From contig JAZRTK010000020.1 in NCBI GenBank assembly GCA_045651985.1, positions 1 through 64,000 of the forward strand: a stretch of 64,000 nt of DNA, read 5' to 3'. Source of the stretch: SIG710 sp045651985 (GTDB lineage: Bacteria > Bacillota > Clostridia > Oscillospirales > CAG-272). Every line of letters starts with the position of its first letter. Within the stretch, counting starts at the first letter, position 1. This document shows positions 48,642-56,900 of the stretch, piece by piece. Under the pieces are notes generated by a model that ran no database searches, was not told the DNA's origin, and worked only from the letters and a program-made list of their open reading frames with translations. Made by a program: the position numbers and the translations under genes.

Positions 48642-49212
48642 ATCCCAAATCAAACTCTCGCATAATACAATCACGTATCATTGAGTAGGTCTCGGGGGTC
48701 TTTTTAAGCTGACCGCAGTCAAGAAGGAACGCTGCGCCGTAAATGAGTGAGCGGATAATAAACACTTTTCTTTGCCTGTCTGCCTCCGACATTTTTACCG
48801 CCTCGCAGTATTTGTATATGTAATCCATGGTGCGGTCGCTGACCGACGCTTTTTCTTTTATGTGATCCTCGTTTTCGTCCTTCATGAGGATTATTGAGCG
48901 GAAATTGGGGTGGTCGACCAGAAAATCAATGTACCCTACGCTGATCTCGGTGAGAATCTCACGGGGGGTGGCGTCTTTCCCGCACTTATTGATTATGTCC
49001 TGCTGAATATCCGACCAGCAACGGTTTATGTAGCGGATTATTGCCAAAACAAACTCGTCGCGGTTTTTGTAGTGCTTGTACGGCGCGGCGCATGAGATCC
49101 CGCACTGGGCGGCGATCCGCCGCATAGACAGATTTTGCAGTCCGTTCTTTTCTATTTCCCGTATTCCCGCAAGCAGAAGAAGCTCGCCCGTTTCTTTTTC
49201 GTTTTTTGCCAT
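48640..49212 (-). CDS. TetR/AcrR-family transcriptional regulator
   Basis: Repressor-type regulator of 190 residues. The N-terminal HTH is evident (LLLAGIREIEKNGLQNLSMR, then RIAAQCGISCAAPYKHYKNR), with the ligand-binding helical domain after residue 60 showing no recognisable ligand signature. A 7-bp inverted repeat (49226-49242) lies in the transcribed leader directly before the gene, a common place for autoregulatory operators. It is divergent from proS. Confidence 0.92.
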   Translation of the reverse strand: MAKNEKETGELLLLAGIREIEKNGLQNLSMRRIAAQCGISCAAPYKHYKNRDEFVLAIIRYINRCWSDIQQDIINKCGKDATPREILTEISVGYIDFLVDHPNFRSIILMKDENEDHIKEKASVSDRTMDYIYKYCEAVKMSEADRQRKVFIIRSLIYGAAFLLDCGQLKKTPETYSMIRDCIMREFDLG

Positions 49213-49225
49213 CTTTTCTCCTTTG

Positions 49226-49242
49226 GGTTATCGTTGATAACC
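49226..49242. promoter_or_regulatory. Inverted-repeat operator in front of tetR
   Basis: GGTTATC GTT GATAACC, a perfect palindrome with a 3-base centre, placed about +3 to +19 of the tetR transcript predicted from 49252-49280. Such a position would block transcription when bound; the TetR protein is the obvious candidate. Confidence 0.6.
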
Positions 49243-49251
49243 GATGTGAAA

Positions 49252-49280
49252 ATTATATCATATTTTTGCCGTGAAGTCAA
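49252..49280 (-). promoter_or_regulatory. Promoter of tetR
   Basis: TTGACT (49280-49275), 17 bases, TATAAT (49257-49252) on the minus strand, with extended -10 TGA. Confidence 0.8.
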
Positions 49281-49288
49281 GTGAGCAC

Positions 49289-49317
49289 TTGACAAGAGAG
49301 CAGGGTTGTTGTATAAT
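49289..49317 (+). promoter_or_regulatory. Promoter of proS
   Basis: TTGACA (49289-49294), 17 bases, TATAAT (49312-49317): full consensus. The -35 lies 9 bases from the tetR -35. Confidence 0.85.
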
Positions 49318-49367
49318 TACAATGTATAAATATTTTCGGACGTAAGCCCCGATGAAAGGAACCAAAA

Positions 49368-50807
49368 ATGGCAAACGAGAAAAAGACAGTTGAGCAAATT
49401 ACCAACCGCGACGTAGACTTTGCTCAGTGGTACACAGATATTTGCAAAAAAGCAGACCTGATCGACTATTCAAGCGTCAAGGGCTGTATGATAATCCGTC
49501 CCTACGGATACGCGATCTGGGAGAATATTCAGAAGAACCTTGATGACCGCTTCAAGGCTCTGGGACACGAGAACGTGTATATGCCTATGTTTATCCCCGA
49601 ATCTCTTCTCAACAAGGAGAAGGACCACGTCCAGGGATTTGCCCCCGAGGTCGCGTGGGTAACGCACGGCGGCGAGGAGAAGCTGACCGAGCGTCTTTGC
49701 GTTCGTCCCACCTCAGAGACACTTTTCTGCGAGCATTTCGCGAACATTATCCGCTCCTACCGCGACCTGCCCAAGCTTTATAACCAATGGTGCTCGGTGG
49801 TAAGATGGGAAAAGACCACCCGTCCTTTCCTGCGCAGCCGCGAGTTCTTGTGGCAGGAGGGTCACACAATGCACGAGACGGCGGAGGAGGCAAGAGCAGA
49901 AACGGTCCAGATGCTCAACGTCTATGCCGACTTCCACGAAAACGATCTTGCTATTCCTGTGATCAAGGGCTGCAAGACACCCTCCGATAAGTTTGCGGGA
50001 GCTGAGGACACATACGCTATCGAAGCTCTGATGCACGACGGTAAGTCTCTGCAGGCGGCGACCTCCCATTTCTTTGGCGACGGTTTTGCCCGCGCGTTTG
50101 ATATTACCTACGCTTCAAAGGACAATACCTTAAAATATCCTTTCCAGACCTCCTGGGGCTGTACCACCCGTATGATCGGCGGTATCATCATGACCCACGG
50201 CGACGATAACGGTCTGGTGCTTCCTCCCTCCGTTGCGCCCATTCAGGTCGTAATTATTCCCGTTGCGGCTCACAAGGAAGGCGTGATCGAAGCGGCAACA
50301 GAGCTTTACAATAAGCTCAAGGACAGATTCAGAGTTAAGCTCGACGACAGCGACCAGTCTCCCGGCTGGAAATACGCCGAGTACGAGATGAAGGGCGTTC
50401 CCGTACGTATTGAGATCGGTCCTCGTGACATCGAGGCGGGTCAGTGCGTTTGCGTGACAAGGCATAACCTTGAAAAGACAGTCGTCGCGCTTGACGGAAT
50501 CGAGGATTCCGTTGCGTCAAAGCTGCAGGAGGTTCGCGACGGAATGTACTCAAAGGCTCTTGAAAACAGAGAAAAGAGAACGTATGCTTGCCGTACTCTT
50601 GACGAGATCAACGAGGCGCTGGAGAAGAACGGCGACGGATTCGTCAAAGCTATGTGGTGCGGCGACGAGGAGTGCGAGGACAACGTAAAGGCAAAGACAG
50701 GCATCGGCTCTCGCTGTATTCCTCTTGAACAGGAGTCCATTGGAGACGTCTGCGTATGCTGCGGCAAGCCTGCAAAGCATATGGTGGTCTGGGCAAGAGC
50801 ATACTGA
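49368..50807 (+). CDS. proS: Prolyl-tRNA synthetase, archaeal/eukaryotic type
   Basis: Class II synthetase of 479 residues. The length and sequence (DFAQWYTDICKKADLIDYSS, RPTSETLFCEHFANIIRSYR, EFLWQEGHTMHETAEEA, WGCTTRMIGGIIMTHGDDNG) identify the ProS type 3 form that lacks the bacterial editing insertion and has a C-terminal zinc-binding-type domain; cysteines CGDEEC and CVCCGK near 431-470 fit this. It is well spaced from rodA, with a terminator between. Confidence 0.97.
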   Translation: MANEKKTVEQITNRDVDFAQWYTDICKKADLIDYSSVKGCMIIRPYGYAIWENIQKNLDDRFKALGHENVYMPMFIPESLLNKEKDHVQGFAPEVAWVTHGGEEKLTERLCVRPTSETLFCEHFANIIRSYRDLPKLYNQWCSVVRWEKTTRPFLRSREFLWQEGHTMHETAEEARAETVQMLNVYADFHENDLAIPVIKGCKTPSDKFAGAEDTYAIEALMHDGKSLQAATSHFFGDGFARAFDITYASKDNTLKYPFQTSWGCTTRMIGGIIMTHGDDNGLVLPPSVAPIQVVIIPVAAHKEGVIEAATELYNKLKDRFRVKLDDSDQSPGWKYAEYEMKGVPVRIEIGPRDIEAGQCVCVTRHNLEKTVVALDGIEDSVASKLQEVRDGMYSKALENREKRTYACRTLDEINEALEKNGDGFVKAMWCGDEECEDNVKAKTGIGSRCIPLEQESIGDVCVCCGKPAKHMVVWARAY

Positions 50808-50819
50808 TAAGATACTGAA

Positions 50820-50865
50820 AATGGCTGTCGGGCGAGATCCCCGACAGCCATTTGCAAATTTTTTC
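50820..50865 (+). terminator. Terminator of proS
   Basis: AATGGCTGTCGGG, loop CGAGAT, CCCCGACAGCCATT with a T-run after six further bases. The distance of the T-run makes it weaker than others here. Confidence 0.7.
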
Positions 50866-50882
50866 GGATAGGGGGTGACCGT

Positions 50883-52016
50883 GTGGTACGCTCGTTTAAC
50901 GTAACAAAAAGGGAACGGCTTAAAATGCTCGATCCTACAATAATTATCTGTACGGTCATTCTCAGCACCATGAGTATTCTGACCCTTGTGGGCGGATATG
51001 GAGAATTTCCCGACGTGACCGCAAGCAATCTTATAATTCAGGTGGGATCTGCCGTCGTCGGCGTCATCGCCATGATGATACTCTCTATGCTTGACTACGA
51101 GGAGATCGTGGAAAAGCTTTACGGCGCTTTCTTTATTATATCTGTGGCGCTGCTTGCGGTAACATTGCTTTTCGGAACGAGCATGGGAACGAACCTCAGT
51201 TACCTGCGAATCGGCCCCGTTGGAATTCAGCCCTCAGAGTTCGTAAAGGCTTCTTACGTTCTGACCTTTTCCCGCCATCTGGGCTACGCAAAGGAGAAGA
51301 TAAATTCGCCCAAAACCCTTTTAGGACTTGGATTGCACGCAGGAGTTATCATAGGTCTCGTGCTGATTTCCGGCGACCTTGGGGTTGCTCTGGTCTACAT
51401 CGGGATCACTGCTATAATGCTCTTTTGCGCGGGACTTAGCGTATGGTATTTTGCGGGCGCGCTTGTGGCGGTTGGACTTGCCTTTCCGTACATCTGGGAA
51501 CGTCTTGACTACTACCAGCAGCAGAGAATTATAGTTGGATTTAACCCCGACCTTGACCCTGTCGTTTGGGGATACCAGCAGACCTGGGGCAGGCGTGCTG
51601 TTGCAAACGGCGGCGTTTGGGGCAGGGGGATGTTTAGCGGGGACTTCTATCAGATAACTCCTCATTCCGAGACCGACTTTATTTTCTCGACCTACTGCGA
51701 AAAATTCGGACTTGTGGGCGGAATATTGCTTTTTCTTACCATGGCGGTTCTGATCGTGCGTATTTTGTTCATCGCGGCGCGGGCTCGAAAGAGCTACGGA
51801 CGGTTTATCTGCATCGGCGCGGCGTCGGTGCTTGTACTGCAGACCCTTGAAAACGCGGGAATGTGCATGGGCTTTTTGCCCGTTGTCGGAATCACGTTGC
51901 CGTTTATGAGCTACGGCGGCTCGTCCATGCTGGCGCTCTTTATTTTGATGGGAATGGTGCAAAGCGTCCGTTCACACCACGACAAATACTTCTTCGCCCG
52001 TACGTGGGAGGAGTGA
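50883..52016 (+). CDS. rodA: SEDS-family peptidoglycan polymerase RodA
   Basis: Membrane glycosyltransferase that polymerises lipid II for cell elongation together with a class B PBP. The 377 residues make about ten membrane helices. SEDS signatures are present: IGPVGIQPSEFVKASYVL near 111-128, SGDLGVALVY near 163-172, RRAVANGGVWGRGMFSGDFY near 239-258 (AVGSGG-like), PHSETDFIF and GITLPFMSYGGSSMLALF near 336-353. The start is GTG with a GGGGGTGACC site. No PBP2 or mreBCD is adjacent. Confidence 0.93.
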   Translation: MVRSFNVTKRERLKMLDPTIIICTVILSTMSILTLVGGYGEFPDVTASNLIIQVGSAVVGVIAMMILSMLDYEEIVEKLYGAFFIISVALLAVTLLFGTSMGTNLSYLRIGPVGIQPSEFVKASYVLTFSRHLGYAKEKINSPKTLLGLGLHAGVIIGLVLISGDLGVALVYIGITAIMLFCAGLSVWYFAGALVAVGLAFPYIWERLDYYQQQRIIVGFNPDLDPVVWGYQQTWGRRAVANGGVWGRGMFSGDFYQITPHSETDFIFSTYCEKFGLVGGILLFLTMAVLIVRILFIAARARKSYGRFICIGAASVLVLQTLENAGMCMGFLPVVGITLPFMSYGGSSMLALFILMGMVQSVRSHHDKYFFARTWEE

Positions 52017-52021
52017 AAAAT

Positions 52022-52051
52022 AAAAATTGCGGCTTTTGCCGCAATTTTTTT
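52022..52051 (+). terminator. Terminator of rodA
   Basis: AAAAATTGCGGC, loop TTTT, GCCGCAATTTTTTT. Confidence 0.9.
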
Positions 52052-52072
52052 GGAAAATTTTGAATATAACTA

Positions 52073-52101
52073 TTGCATTTGTCGCAGAAACGAAGTATAA
52101 T
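52073..52101 (+). promoter_or_regulatory. Promoter of the double-HTH regulator gene
   Basis: TTGCAT (52073-52078), 17 bases, TATAAT (52096-52101). The spacer begins with the GTCGCAG box that recurs downstream. Confidence 0.75.
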
Positions 52102-52111
52102 AAGATTACAG

Positions 52112-52159
52112 TTGTCGCAGCTGCGACGGATATAGCCATATATACGTCGTTTCGACGAC
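52112..52159. promoter_or_regulatory. Operator-like palindrome cluster downstream of the promoter
   Basis: TTGTCGCAG occurs at 52079-52087 and again at 52112-52120, where it continues into the perfect 14-bp palindrome GTCGCAGCTGCGAC (52114-52127). A second inverted repeat GTCGT-TTCG-ACGAC lies at 52146-52159 in the leader. The arrangement around one promoter suggests a regulator binding site, perhaps autoregulation, or leader hairpins. Confidence 0.55.
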
Positions 52160-52178
52160 AGATAGGACGGTTGAAAGT

Positions 52179-53426
52179 ATGAAAATGATAACGGCGCAAG
52201 AAGCGGCACAAAAATGGGGTATTTCGCTCAGACGAGTGCAGGATTACTGCAAAAAGGGCAGGATCACGGGGGCTGAAAAATTCGGGCTGAACTGGATGAT
52301 CCCCGAGGGCGCGCAGCGCCCTGCAGACGGACGCACGAGACAGGGCAGAGAGGGGCAGGCGGACAAGGTATCTGCCGATATGCCCATGCCCAGAAAAACT
52401 CCTTTCCTTTATATGACCGACTTGTACCATACTCCGGGCGCGGCGGAGGAGAGCATTGCGGCTTTAGCTGATAACCCCGAGGCTCAGATACTTTTTGCCG
52501 CCGAGGTAGCATATTCAAGAGGTGAAATAGACAAGGTCTATGAAAGTGCCAACTATCTGCTTCAAAAGCACTCGGGATTTTATGCGGTCATAGCCGCGGG
52601 AATGTTGCTGGCGCTTTGCGCCATCTGGAAGGGCGACCTGAATATGTGGCGCCGCGCCAAAATGCATATTGCCGAGGTACCGGCGCAGACCGATGCTCAG
52701 CGGGACCTTGCCGTCTTTTCCATTACCGCCGTTGACAGTATGCTATATGACGTGGCGGGTTTCCCCGAATGGTTCAAGATCGGCTGTTTTGACCCGCTTC
52801 ACCGCGACTCATTGCCTGCGGCAAAGGTCTTTTACGCAAAATATCTTTACGCGGCGGGATATGCCGTTGCAACAAAGGAAATAGAGATCGAGGGTATTCA
52901 CGGCTTGTCGCTCCTTAAATTGCTCCCCGCGACCTTGGAGCCCATGATCTCACAGGCGGCGGCTGACAGTACGGTCATCGCCGAGATATATTTGCGCATG
53001 ACGTGCGCGGTGGTCTATCACACGGCAGGAAACGATACGCAGGCAGTCCGCCACATCGACCGTGCTATAGCCTTGGCTTTGCCCGATCGTCTTTACGGTC
53101 TGATCGCCGAATACCGCCGCACTCTCGGTGCGTTGCTTGACCGCAGGCTTATGCACGCAGGACCCGAGGTCTGCGAGCGGGTGTCGGCTCTGCACGTCGC
53201 ATATAACGAAGGCTGGGCGAAGCTCAGCGGTGCCGCCAGAGGGCGCGTAATCTACACCACTCTTGCTCCCAAGGAGCGTGAGGTGGCAAAGCTTGCGGCG
53301 TTTGGCATGAAAAACGCCGAAATTGCCCAGAAGCTGCATATGTCCATCTCGGGCGTAAAGCAGGCGGTCACCAAGGTATCTCAGAAAACGGGTGTATCAA
53401 GAGAAGAATTCGCGGCTATACTGTGA
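52179..53426 (+). CDS. Regulator with excisionase-type and LuxR-type HTH domains
   Basis: Putative transcription factor of 415 residues. The N-terminus (MITAQEAAQKWGISLRRVQD, then CKKGRITGAEKFGLNWMIPE) is a MerR/excisionase-like winged HTH. After a charged linker the middle (about 85-350) is all-helical, TPR-like. The C-terminus (TLAPKEREVAKLAAFGMKNA, then EIAQKLHMSISGVKQAVTKV) is a LuxR/GerE HTH. Two different DNA-binding domains in one chain are unusual. It may control the Cys-rich and SLH genes downstream, or itself through the palindromes upstream. Confidence 0.82.
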   Translation: MKMITAQEAAQKWGISLRRVQDYCKKGRITGAEKFGLNWMIPEGAQRPADGRTRQGREGQADKVSADMPMPRKTPFLYMTDLYHTPGAAEESIAALADNPEAQILFAAEVAYSRGEIDKVYESANYLLQKHSGFYAVIAAGMLLALCAIWKGDLNMWRRAKMHIAEVPAQTDAQRDLAVFSITAVDSMLYDVAGFPEWFKIGCFDPLHRDSLPAAKVFYAKYLYAAGYAVATKEIEIEGIHGLSLLKLLPATLEPMISQAAADSTVIAEIYLRMTCAVVYHTAGNDTQAVRHIDRAIALALPDRLYGLIAEYRRTLGALLDRRLMHAGPEVCERVSALHVAYNEGWAKLSGAARGRVIYTTLAPKEREVAKLAAFGMKNAEIAQKLHMSISGVKQAVTKVSQKTGVSREEFAAIL

Positions 53427-53502
53427 TGTCCTCTTTGTCCTGAAAAAGTACAGGAAAAAATGTCCCGAAAAGGCAATTTCGGGTAGTACACAAAAACGAA
53501 AA

Positions 53503-53549
53503 GATCTGCTATACTGTTCTCAGTCGAACGGCATAGCAGATTTTTTTTG
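53503..53549 (+). terminator. Terminator or attenuator before the Cys-rich gene
   Basis: ATCTGCTAT (53504-53512) pairs with ATAGCAGAT (53532-53540), a 9-bp perfect stem with an about 20-base loop, followed by T8. The T-run ends three bases before the AAAGGAG ribosome-binding site of the next gene, so besides ending the regulator transcript it could attenuate the downstream gene. Confidence 0.75.
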
Positions 53550-53561
53550 AAAGGAGACACC

Positions 53562-53915
53562 ATGTTTACAAAAACGCTCAATTCGGGCAACGTCCCCATG
53601 CCGCGTGAAGGGGATCTGTATAAAAGGATAACGGTCTCGGGCAAGACCTTCGAGCTGTATTACGGTTATTATGAAGAGTTCGAGAGAGAATACAACGACC
53701 CGATACCGCTGTATCCCGATTTTTCCCGACAACCGTGTTACACCGATGACGGCGAACCGATTGTTACGGGAATGCAGGACCCCTGTCCGTATTATAATGG
53801 AAAGGAAAGCGGCGACAGCTGTGCCTCCTGTAGGTTTTTTGAAAACCGCGAGGAGCTTTTCGGCATCTGCACCTGTCCGAAAAACAAAAAAGACGCGCAG
53901 GGTAACGACATATAA
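53562..53915 (+). CDS. Hypothetical Cys-rich small protein
   Basis: Protein of 117 residues that I do not recognise; no signal peptide. The C-terminal half holds a cysteine-rich block: DPCPYYNG, then CASCRFFE and GICTCPKNK, giving six cysteines within about 50 residues, reminiscent of a metal or Fe-S site. ATG 53562 has AAGGAG 6 bases upstream. It stands 47 bases before the giant SLH protein gene, possibly on the same transcript. Confidence 0.65.
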   Translation: MFTKTLNSGNVPMPREGDLYKRITVSGKTFELYYGYYEEFEREYNDPIPLYPDFSRQPCYTDDGEPIVTGMQDPCPYYNGKESGDSCASCRFFENREELFGICTCPKNKKDAQGNDI

Positions 53916-53962
53916 AAGTAAACCCCAAAATTCATATAAATGATTATAAAAGGAGAAAAATT

Positions 53963-56900
53963 ATGAAACAGACCAAAAAGCTTCTTGCCCTTTTAATGGC
54001 GGTTGCAATGATCCTCGTTTCGGTACCGTTTACAGGCGCGGTACAGACCGCTTCCGAGACGAGAAAGATGAATGACAACCAAGGCGACGGCATCATCCTC
54101 TACAAGGACGCCGTACCTCACGTAGAAAACGGCACCCCCGACGGCACGGTGGATATTATAATCGAAGCCATGACCACAGGCGCTGTTACAAGCTCCCAGA
54201 GAGTTATTCCCACCGACATCGTTCTCGTTCTCGACACATCCGGAAGTATGGATGAGATCGACTCGCACATGGTTGACACCTACAACGAGGTGCTGGGTAC
54301 GAGCTTCACATATTGGTTTAACACCTACTACGGCTTTAACAACACAAACAACTATTACATTCTCGTTGACGGTGAGTATATACAAGTTTCCCGCTCCAAC
54401 GCAGACGATAATAACTACTATTATTACCGCTACCGCAACGGTCAGAGCTGGGTGTACGTTTACCCCGAGCTGAACGCAAGCATAGCGGCAAACAGAAGCG
54501 AGAATTATCCTGTTTATCAGTTCTATAACAGAACGACAGGTTATCCCGCAGGCACCAAGACCAAGATGGAGCACCTTCAGGACGCGGTAAAGAACTTTAT
54601 CGACCAGACCTTAGCCAGCAACGCAGGTATCGCAAACGATCGTGATAAGCACCGCATCTCTATCGTTAAGTTTGCAACCGACGCTTATTACAGCGGCTCG
54701 GGCTCTACTCAGGACGCAGGAAGCACCGCCGTTGGCAACAACTTTAACCGTGACGGATACAACTACACTCAGATAGTTGAGGAACTGACGACGGTCAATG
54801 CAGCGGGTGCCGCTTCTCTCAAGAGCGCGGTCGATTCTCTTGAGGCTGCGGGCGCTACCGCAATAGATTACGGTCTGGCGCTGGCAGAGCACGCCCTCTT
54901 TGACGACAGAACGGCGGCTGATATCGCAGGCCGTCACGAGATCGTGGTACTCTTTACAGACGGCTCTCCCACACATCAAAGCGGATATGATGCTTCTGTT
55001 GCGGCAGACGCCGTAAAAAACGCGGCGGCACTTAAGTCCGAGAACGTTGAGATATACACCATCAGCGTGGCGGCTAACGCGGACGCATCTCAGCTCGGCT
55101 CCGATCAGACAAACGCTTTCTGCCACTACGTTTCAAGCAATTATCCCAACGCTACCGCTTCGGGTAACAGTATAAATGCAGGCACGGGCGATCCCACGGC
55201 AGGCTATTACTGGGTTCCCGATGACGTTCTGACTCTTGACGCTATCTTTGAGTCGGTCCTTGACGCTGTTGGAACTCCCACCATCGAGCTTGGTGAGTCT
55301 GCGGCGGTCATCGACTCCCTGACACCTTATTTCACTCTCCCCGACGGAACAAATAACATCACTCTCCAAACGGTTGACAAGACCGCAACCGATTGGGGTA
55401 CGCCCGTAGTTGATCCCTCTTTGACCGCTTCCGTTGTAGGAAGCCAGATAAAGGTAAGCGGATTTGATTTCGACGCAAACTACGTTTCCTCAACTCCCCG
55501 CGACAACGGCTTTTACGGTAAGATGCTCCGCATCATAATCAACGTGACCCCCGATCTGGCAGTACTTGACGAAAGAGTAGACGCTATCGCGGCGTCAAAC
55601 GGCTACGTTGAAACCAACCTTGGCAACGCGGCGGTTCTGGACAGCACCCAGACCCCTGTGGCGGTAGTCGAGTCCCCCGGTATAACATTAAACAAGGTTA
55701 CCTATAAGCTTGACGGTCAGGTGTACGATATTCAGTTCCGACTTCCCGGAACTGTTGACTCGGTTCTGCCAAAGCACGCAAACGACGACGTTGCAACCTA
55801 CACCGATTGGACTACTTCCGACGTGACGGTCAGTGAGGGCAAATACACCATGCCCGACGGCGACGTTGTATTCAACGCAACGAGTACAAAGCTTGACTAT
55901 ACCGTACATTATGAATACAGAGGTACGGTCCCCGCAGGCGTTCCCGCACCTCCCGCTTCCGCCACCTACAAGACGGGAGACAAGGTGACGGTTGCCGCTG
56001 CTCCCGCGCTTACGGGCTACGTATTCTCGGGCTGGCAGGCAGCAGAGGTCGTGGTTGAAAACGGAGAGTTTGCAATGCCCTCCCGTAACGTGACTCTTAT
56101 CGGTTCTTTTGCGCCTTCCAATACGGTCGCATACAAGGTCGAGCATTATTTCCAGGGCACAGACGGAGAGTTCCCCGCAGAGCCTTCCGATTTCCATTAT
56201 CATTACGACGGAACAACAGGTGAAAAGGCAACTGCTATCATCATGACGTATCCTCAGTTCACCTACGCAGATGCTGTGACCACACCCGCAGGACACACCT
56301 ATACGTCTGTTCCCGAGGGCACAGTTGTATCTGACGGCTCTTTGGTTCTGAAGCTTTACTACGTTCGTAACGTTCATACCGTAACTTACAGATACGACGG
56401 CACAGTTCCCGCAAACGCTCCCGAAGTTCCTGCAGTCAAGAGCTACCGCAACGGCGAGACAGTAACGCTGGCAGCAGTTCCCGCACTTGAGGGCTACACC
56501 TTTGTGGGCTGGTCCTCGGACGGGGCTGACGTTATTATCACCGACGGCAAGATCATGATGCCCGACCGCGACGTTATTCTCCACGGCTTCTTCCTTGAAA
56601 ACGGTGATACAAAGTATACGGTAGAGCACTATCTTGAAAGCGACACGAACGGTGTTTACGAGACTGCTCCCGCAAAGACGACGGAGCACACGGGCAAGAC
56701 CAACGCCCCCGTTGTGGGCGAGCCCCTGAGCTTTGAGGGATATACTTACAACACAGAGTACAGCGCAGCTACGGCTTCGGGCAACATTCTCCCCGGCGGC
56801 GACCTTATTCTTAAGCTCTACTACGATAAGACCCCTTACAAGGTTTCTTATAAATATACGGGTGATATTCCCGCGGGTGCTCCCGCGCTTCCCGCCGAGA

